DNA of 64,000 bases from Caldilineaceae bacterium. Lineage in GTDB: Bacteria > Chloroflexota > Anaerolineae > Caldilineales > Caldilineaceae. The first letter of the stretch is position 1. Every line of letters starts with the position of its first letter. The notes under the pieces were generated by a model that saw only the letters and a program-made list of their open reading frames with translations, did no database searches and was not told where the DNA came from. Made by a program: the position numbers and the translations under genes. Location: the NCBI GenBank assembly GCA_019637645.1, contig JAHBVH010000036.1, positions 1 through 64,000 on the forward strand. The letters are read 5' to 3'. Positions 58,958-64,000 of this stretch are shown piece by piece.

Positions 58958-61714
58958 CTATAACAGGCCAGCGGTGCGCGCGCGGGTGAGTGCTTGGGTA
59001 CGGCTGTTCACGCCGAGTTTGCCATAGATATTGATCAGGTGCTTTTTGACCGTACTCAGGGCAACGATCAGTTCATCGGCAATGGCCTGGTTCGAGAGAC
59101 CACGTTCCAAGAGGCGCAACACTTCTACTTCGCGCGTGCTCAGGGTTTCAACCAGTAGTGTTGCGGGGACAGATGGTTTGGCAACCGAGGTCGTCAGGTG
59201 GGACGTTGGTGGAAAGGTCTGTGAAGGCAATTGATCCACAGCAAAGGCAGTCAGGAGTTGCTCGACGTAGGTGGTTACGCTGTCCTGGGTTGTGCGCTGG
59301 GCCAAGTAGTCCGTTAGGCATTGCTGCAGGGAGGAACCTTCATCCAGAAAGCTGCGGATATAACCCACGGGAGCCGCCAAGTGGACGGCTTGGTCGAGCA
59401 TGGTCAACGCGCACGCCCTTTTACCTTGCGCGGCATAGGCGCGACAGCGGAGAATCAACGCCCAAAGAGCGTAATAGTGATAATGGCTGGCAGCGGCAGC
59501 CCGGTGAAGATCGGCCAACAAAGCGTCGGCTTCGGCAAAACGGCCTTGGGCCAGCCAGATGCGTGCCAGAGAAAAATAGGGCGTGGCAAAGGCCGTCATG
59601 GGTTGTGGACGGGAAGGCAGGGTCGCGGCAAAGTGTTCGGCCCAAGCGCCAGCCAGGCTAAGCTCCCCGCGCTTCCACCACAGAAAGAGACGCTGACCTT
59701 CAATAATGGCATTGCTCGGCACGCCAATCGGCTGGAGCAAGCGATACGCTTCATCGATCAACGCTTGGGCCGCCAAATCGTCGCCTTTGGCTTGGGTAAT
59801 CAAAGAGAGGGTCGCCAAGGTGTGCGCTTGGATCATAATATTACCCGTCGCCAAGCTCAGGTCGCGGGCAATCTGGATATAGTGTTCTGCCGCGGCCAAG
59901 TCATTGAATTCATAGAGACGCAACCCCAAGGCATGCAGCGCAACTTCGACGCCTGCCGCGGGCAGATAGCGCTCCTCGACCTGCGCCAAAGCGAGCGCCT
60001 GCCGAAACAGGTCAACGGCTTCTGGCAACCGTCCGCCCACTTCCACGGTCATACCTAACATACTCAGCAAGGTGACAGTGAGCACCGTATAGGTCGTCGT
60101 TGTTGTACCCGTGCTCGCCGCGAGCGCGGTGCGGAGGGTCTCTTCCGCGGCCAGCAGATCCCCCGCACAATAATAGCCATAGCCTAAGCCCGAAAGGACA
60201 GCAAGCCGCAACTGTAACGCTTGAAGCGGCAAGCTCGCTAATGCCTGTTGGGCATAGGCAATGGTGGCGCGCTCGTTCTGTTGAAAGCTGGCAACCAGCG
60301 CATGGGCCGCGGCCACCTCGCCCACTTGCGCCGGTTCAAGCGGCAGCGGGGCGTTAGCGACCAGCCGATCCACCGCTTGCAAAGCAAGCGCCATGGCGCG
60401 CACATCCCCGCGGCCCAACATCAACCAAACTTCACTCAGCGCCAGCCCCAACCGTTGTTGACGCCATTCCCTGGGCAGCGCATCGAGCCAACGTTGCACC
60501 ACCGCCATTTGGTGGCGTAGGGAAAAAGCGAGGCTGTGCAATTCGATCAGATCGGCGGCCTGCACCAACTGTTGTGCGGCTAGGGTATGTTCAATCGCTT
60601 CTTCCACAAAACCATTGGCTCCATACCAGGCCGCGGCGCGCTGGTGCAGTTCGGGTGCGGGGCCTAGACGATGGCGCAAAAACTCGGCGAACAGGGCATG
60701 GTAGCGAAACCATTCACGTCTGCTATCCAGCGGGATGAGGAAGAGATTGCTCCGCTCTAGCTGTTCCAACAGCAGTTGCGCCTGTTGGATCGCTACCGAT
60801 TGGGTTGTTTCGCTCAGCACGGCGGCACAAAGGGGGGCACAAAATTGTTCGAGGATGGCGGTTTGTAACAAGAAGTGTTGAATAGCTGGCGGCTGGCGGC
60901 TCAGCACTTCATCGACCAAGTAGTCTACGATGTGCCGTTGTCCACCACTAAAGCTCTGCAAAAAACGGGACAGATCGGCCTGGCCTTGCAACGAGAGCGC
61001 GGCTAATTGGAGAGCCGCGATCCAACCTTCAGTACGTGTTGCGAGCGTCGCCAGATCGGCATCCGTCAGTTGCACACCCACACTATGCTGAAAAAAGATC
61101 TGGACTTCCGCGCGGGTGAAGCGTAAATCCGCCGCGCGCACTTCACTCAACTGACCCCGCACCCGCCACCGCGCCAAAGGGAAAGGCGGGTCGGTACGGC
61201 TGATGATCAACAGATGCACCATGGGCGGCAGATGATCGACCAGGCGCGTCAACGCCTCATGAATGGCAGGGGTTGTGATCAGGTGATAATCGTCCAAGAC
61301 CACCACGAAGGGTGCCGTGAGGGCGGCCATCTCATTGAGCAAGAGGGTCAGGAGCGTTTCTGTGGCGGTTGGCTGAGGGGCATAGAGCAACGCTTGGGTC
61401 TGACGACCACAGGTGGGCGCAATGGTTTGTAGGGCGGCTATGCAATAGAGAAAGAAGCGACTCAGGTCATTATCGCCTGCCTCCAACGAAAGCCAAGCCA
61501 CTTGGCCCGGCTGGCCGCCAGCAGTGACAGCCGCCTGCGGCTCGGCGCACCAAGCCGCCACCAGCGTGGTTTTGCCAAAGCCCGCCGGGGCCGCCACCAA
61601 GGTTAGCCGATTACGCCACACCGCTTCAAGCCGCTGGAGAAGGCGCGGGCGCGCCACCAAAGTGGCGGAAGCCGGTGGGATATAAAGCTTGGTTTGCAAA
61701 AGTAGCTCGGTCAC
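58958..61714 (-). CDS. MalT-like LuxR-family ATPase regulator
   Basis: The 918-residue protein begins [13 protein letters not shown], typical of large ATP-binding LuxR regulators. A STAND-type ATPase domain has Walker A in [11 protein letters not shown] and Walker B in [12 protein letters not shown] long helical TPR-like region follows, and the C-terminus is a LuxR-type HTH ([19 protein letters not shown] to [15 protein letters not shown]). It activates promoters on binding an unknown effector. The start is a GTG at 61714, six bases after a TATAAT, so the transcript is probably leaderless. Confidence 0.93.
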   Translation of the reverse strand: MTELLLQTKLYIPPASATLVARPRLLQRLEAVWRNRLTLVAAPAGFGKTTLVAAWCAEPQAAVTAGGQPGQVAWLSLEAGDNDLSRFFLYCIAALQTIAPTCGRQTQALLYAPQPTATETLLTLLLNEMAALTAPFVVVLDDYHLITTPAIHEALTRLVDHLPPMVHLLIISRTDPPFPLARWRVRGQLSEVRAADLRFTRAEVQIFFQHSVGVQLTDADLATLATRTEGWIAALQLAALSLQGQADLSRFLQSFSGGQRHIVDYLVDEVLSRQPPAIQHFLLQTAILEQFCAPLCAAVLSETTQSVAIQQAQLLLEQLERSNLFLIPLDSRREWFRYHALFAEFLRHRLGPAPELHQRAAAWYGANGFVEEAIEHTLAAQQLVQAADLIELHSLAFSLRHQMAVVQRWLDALPREWRQQRLGLALSEVWLMLGRGDVRAMALALQAVDRLVANAPLPLEPAQVGEVAAAHALVASFQQNERATIAYAQQALASLPLQALQLRLAVLSGLGYGYYCAGDLLAAEETLRTALAASTGTTTTTYTVLTVTLLSMLGMTVEVGGRLPEAVDLFRQALALAQVEERYLPAAGVEVALHALGLRLYEFNDLAAAEHYIQIARDLSLATGNIMIQAHTLATLSLITQAKGDDLAAQALIDEAYRLLQPIGVPSNAIIEGQRLFLWWKRGELSLAGAWAEHFAATLPSRPQPMTAFATPYFSLARIWLAQGRFAEADALLADLHRAAAASHYHYYALWALILRCRAYAAQGKRACALTMLDQAVHLAAPVGYIRSFLDEGSSLQQCLTDYLAQRTTQDSVTTYVEQLLTAFAVDQLPSQTFPPTSHLTTSVAKPSVPATLLVETLSTREVEVLRLLERGLSNQAIADELIVALSTVKKHLINIYGKLGVNSRTQALTRARTAGLL

Positions 61715-61720
61715 CGCTCT

Positions 61721-61749
61721 ATTATAGCCGGTTCAGGGTCGGCTCCCAA
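61721..61749 (-). promoter_or_regulatory. Promoter for a leaderless transcript
   Basis: On the minus strand, TTGGGA (61749-61744) and TATAAT (61726-61721) are 17 bases apart. The GTG start codon at 61714 lies six bases past the TATAAT, leaving no room for a ribosome binding site. A weak hairpin with arms GGCTCCC and GGGAGCT (61741-61765) overlaps the -35 box and the upstream stop codon. Confidence 0.7.
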
Positions 61750-61763
61750 GTTCGTTGAGGGAG

Positions 61764-62825
61764 CTACAGCGTTGGGCGCGGGGTGCGTAAGAAGCGTTGT
61801 AAGCGCTTGCCGAGCCAGCCCAAACCCCAGAGGAAGATAAGCACAAAAGCAACAGCAAACGCCTGCTGTTTTAGCCACTCGACGGGGTTTTTCCAATGAT
61901 GGGTGCGGGTGCCTTGCAGCAGCCGAACTTGGCGCGGATCAGCGCTGGCGTAGGCAATCGGCACCGTCATCGTCGGTGTCACCACTTGGCTACCCACATC
62001 AATCGCATCGACCCCTAGCACCGGGTCTGCATAGCCTGCGGGAGTATAGCGCACCACGACAATGTCATAGGGCTGCGCCGTTTCGATGGCAGTCTCCCAT
62101 TCATCACTACTGCCGCTATCGCCGGGCAAGGGATCAACTTCGGTCACTCGCTCAACTTGGGTAATCGTGCCAGTTGCCCGCAGCGGGGTCAAGCTAAGAT
62201 TGGTGCTGCTCTGCCAATCAATGAACTTAAAAACAAAGGGCGTCACAAAGAGCACCAACGCAAGCACAGCGAGGAGGAAATAACCCACTTTGTTGTTGAG
62301 AAATTGCCAACTGAGCCAGCCCAAGAGAACAACAGCCACACCAATCCCGAGCCAACGCCAGGGCAACCAAGTCCAGGTCGATTCCTGCGCCAGCCGCGCA
62401 AGATTAAACCAGCCATTAATCGAGATTGTGCGCACTTTGGCCGCGCCGCCTTCGTGCAAGGCATCATAGACCGGTGCCGTGGTTGTAAAGCTGGCCGCTG
62501 GCGTTGTACCATCGGGGGCGATGTAGGTTACCTGTACACGGTACGCGTGCCGCCAATCTCCCTCCTCCCGAAAACGCACTGTTTCGGTCTTCTTGATAAC
62601 TTGCGCAGCAGCAACCACCCCAGCCTGATCAAGATAGAGGGAGGTTCCCACAATGGCAGCGACCAGCGGGAAGATGATCATCAAGAAGCGCCCAAGCCCC
62701 GACTGAATGCCCAGTAGCCATTGAAGCAACCGCCCAATGCCCAAAAGCACAAAACAGAGCGGCAGCAAAGCCAATAAAAAGATCACATCGTACATGATGG
62801 TATCGGGTGTTGACCCAAGGCTCAT
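61764..62825 (-). CDS. DUF3592-like membrane protein
   Basis: The 353-residue protein has hydrophobic segments near residues 12-35, 45-65, 155-175, 180-202 and 322-340. Two extracytoplasmic stretches, each with a repeated YxVxYxPxG pattern (YRVQVTYIAPDG and IVVVRYTPAG), resemble DUF3592 domains. The function is unknown. It lies 79 bases downstream of the Ig-like surface protein and upstream of the LuxR gene. Confidence 0.65.
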   Translation of the reverse strand: MSLGSTPDTIMYDVIFLLALLPLCFVLLGIGRLLQWLLGIQSGLGRFLMIIFPLVAAIVGTSLYLDQAGVVAAAQVIKKTETVRFREEGDWRHAYRVQVTYIAPDGTTPAASFTTTAPVYDALHEGGAAKVRTISINGWFNLARLAQESTWTWLPWRWLGIGVAVVLLGWLSWQFLNNKVGYFLLAVLALVLFVTPFVFKFIDWQSSTNLSLTPLRATGTITQVERVTEVDPLPGDSGSSDEWETAIETAQPYDIVVVRYTPAGYADPVLGVDAIDVGSQVVTPTMTVPIAYASADPRQVRLLQGTRTHHWKNPVEWLKQQAFAVAFVLIFLWGLGWLGKRLQRFLRTPRPTL

Positions 62826-62864
62826 CCAGCCTCCTAGGTTGGTTAGGTTCCGATCGACATTGCG

Positions 62865-62901
62865 GTAATTCCCTTGCGCGATGGGTGCGCAAGGGAACTA
62901 C
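62865..62901. terminator. Hairpin after the Ig-like surface protein
   Basis: Arms GTAATTCCCTTGCGC and GCGCAAGGGAACTAC pair over 15 bases with one mismatch. It begins 4 bases after the stop codon at 62905. There is no T-run. Confidence 0.6.
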
Positions 62902-62904
62902 CTG

Positions 62905-64000
62905 CTATTGACCAACTAATTGTAGATCATCAATGAAATAGGTCGCCTGCGCGGCACCTCCGTTTTCCTGCAAGGTCACGCGCTTGATCACAGACGGGTT
63001 GCCCAGCGCGCTCAACGGCACGGTGATCTGGGTCCAGACGCCAGGGGGTGCGGTAAAGGCGTACTGCTGCGGGCTCACGGGCCCCTCGTCGCTAGCTTCG
63101 GTATAGAGCAGAAGCGCATTGCCATTTGCCGCGCCATAGATCCAGAAGCGGATCGCCCGGTAGAGCGTCGCGTCCGTGGGCGTCGGGGAACGCAACGAGA
63201 AACCGGCATGGCTGGCGTTATGGGTAATGGCGATGGCCTGACTCCCCGCCTGCGCCAGCGCGGTACTGGCTAGGTTGACCGTGGAATCCCAAGACCAATC
63301 TTCCCACGCCGTGGCGTCGGTATAAATAGCCAAGGAAGGCGGCGCGGCAGCCACGCCCCCCGTCGTCACCAGGGGGAGATAGAGCGTAGCGGGCTGCTCA
63401 GGATTGCCACTGCCACTCAAACGCAAGCTGACTTGGGCAACTTTGGCAACATGGGTTGCGCCATTTTCTTCGACTAACAATTCGGCCCGTACATCGCCAG
63501 TGCCAACCGCGGCGGCCCCCTTGGTAAATTGGGTCGTCACTTGACCATTGCCATCCGTCGTCAGGGTCACCACCTCGGTTTCGCCCGGCAGCGTACCCAG
63601 TTGCCCATCCCCACTGACCCCAATCCGCACCAGTTGATTCGCCAATGGGTTGCCCCACCGGTCAAGTAGAGTAGCGACCAAGGTAGCACTCGTGGCGTCG
63701 CCCGCAAGATCGGTCGGTGTAGCTACCAAATCTAGCCGATCCGGCAGGGGATTCCGAATAGATAGGGCGGTTTGCGCGCTTGCACCGCCCACCGCAGCCA
63801 TAATGGTGGCATCCCCTTCCTGCGTGCCAGCCGTGAAGGTGAGTTGAACCAAGCCATTCTGTGTTGTCCCGACGGTGGGGTTGACTGTCCCCAGCGTGGT
63901 GTTGATCAGCACAGGTGTACCGTCCGCCACAAAGAAGCCCTGTTCATCAAAGACCGCCACTTGGAGCGCTGCGGTGTCGGTACCATTGGGTCGCAAAGAG
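62905..64000 (-). CDS. Ig-like (Big_1) surface protein, 5' part outside window
   Basis: The reading frame is open through the window edge at 64000, so the N-terminus is missing; the TTG at 63996 is not a real start. About 365 residues are visible. Two invasin-type Ig-like domains come first (LQVAVFDEQGFFVADGTPV and TLLDRWGNPLANQLVRIG are the openings), followed by a linker (YLPLVTTGG) and a C-terminal beta-sandwich of about 150 residues resembling carbohydrate-binding modules (RAIRFWIYGAANGN; YFIDDLQLVGQ). It is probably a secreted or surface adhesin. Confidence 0.8.
   Translation of the reverse strand, partial: SLRPNGTDTAALQVAVFDEQGFFVADGTPVLINTTLGTVNPTVGTTQNGLVQLTFTAGTQEGDATIMAAVGGASAQTALSIRNPLPDRLDLVATPTDLAGDATSATLVATLLDRWGNPLANQLVRIGVSGDGQLGTLPGETEVVTLTTDGNGQVTTQFTKGAAAVGTGDVRAELLVEENGATHVAKVAQVSLRLSGSGNPEQPATLYLPLVTTGGVAAAPPSLAIYTDATAWEDWSWDSTVNLASTALAQAGSQAIAITHNASHAGFSLRSPTPTDATLYRAIRFWIYGAANGNALLLYTEASDEGPVSPQQYAFTAPPGVWTQITVPLSALGNPSVIKRVTLQENGGAAQATYFIDDLQLVGQ

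Overview
The window looks like chromosomal DNA from a member of the Chloroflexota, probably a free-living heterotroph; I cannot place it more finely from sequence alone. The reasons are a complete alpha-aminoadipate lysine pathway of the LysW carrier-protein type, type 2 isopentenyl-diphosphate isomerase, a 918-residue MalT-like LuxR regulator, a LexA with GAAC-N4-GTTC-like operators, LysM surface proteins, and abundant short intergenic palindromes and minisatellites. There are no phage, IS transposase, CRISPR or rRNA genes. One tRNA-Glu(UUC) is present.

Regions. 1-6.1 kb: end of an unknown gene, then a minus-strand group of exonuclease-DinG helicase, ResB-like protein and GT4 glycosyltransferase. 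6.7-11.5 kb: GT2 and GT4 glycosyltransferases, a small membrane protein and a SpaA/LysM surface protein. 12.3-15.8 kb: fni and a polyprenyl synthase (isoprenoids), facing a DUF58 gene. 16.0-25.6 kb: a complete phosphate regulon on the minus strand: PhoB-like regulator, PhoR-like kinase, PstS, PstC, PstA, PstB, PhoU. 26.0-29.3 kb: 8-oxoguanine deaminase-like enzyme and a second LysM surface protein. 29.8-42.5 kb: the lysine locus, transcribed from a strong promoter through a lysine-codon leader peptide and attenuator into homocitrate synthase, LysT, LysU, homoisocitrate dehydrogenase, LysW, LysX, LysY, LysZ, LysJ and LysK, with two Nudix genes and a methyltransferase interleaved. 42.6-46.2 kb: a REC-PAS-histidine kinase and a nitrilase-fold protein lacking its catalytic cysteine. 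46.4-51.9 kb: tRNA-Glu, recO, MazG-like, lexA, acpP, a 1.1-kb gap with two candidate small RNAs, an acyltransferase and a beta-carbonic anhydrase. 52-58.7 kb: a possible catabolic cluster (enolase-superfamily dehydratase, secreted NGDFERGF-domain protein, ceramidase-like hydrolase, metallophosphoesterase, Tat-exported sulfatase). 59-64 kb: the LuxR/MalT-like regulator, apparently leaderless, a DUF3592-like membrane protein and the 3' part of an Ig-like surface protein.

The most unusual item is PstA (17708-19819). It is about 700 residues long because a phosphate-binding PstS-like domain sits in the loop after its first membrane helix, and that domain is circularly permuted: the PstS C-terminal half comes before the N-terminal half. 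The free PstS gene lies in the same locus and is clearly similar, so this transporter would have both a mobile lipoprotein receptor and one built into the permease.

The second notable item is the attenuator in front of the lysine operon: a 22-residue leader peptide with three Lys codons, mutually exclusive RNA stems and an intrinsic terminator. Also notable are a family of about 85-bp MITE-like elements with paired-arm covariation, TTAACA boxes at 11-bp phase upstream of pstS and the kinase gene, and two tandem small-RNA-like units with anti-Shine-Dalgarno stretches before terminators.
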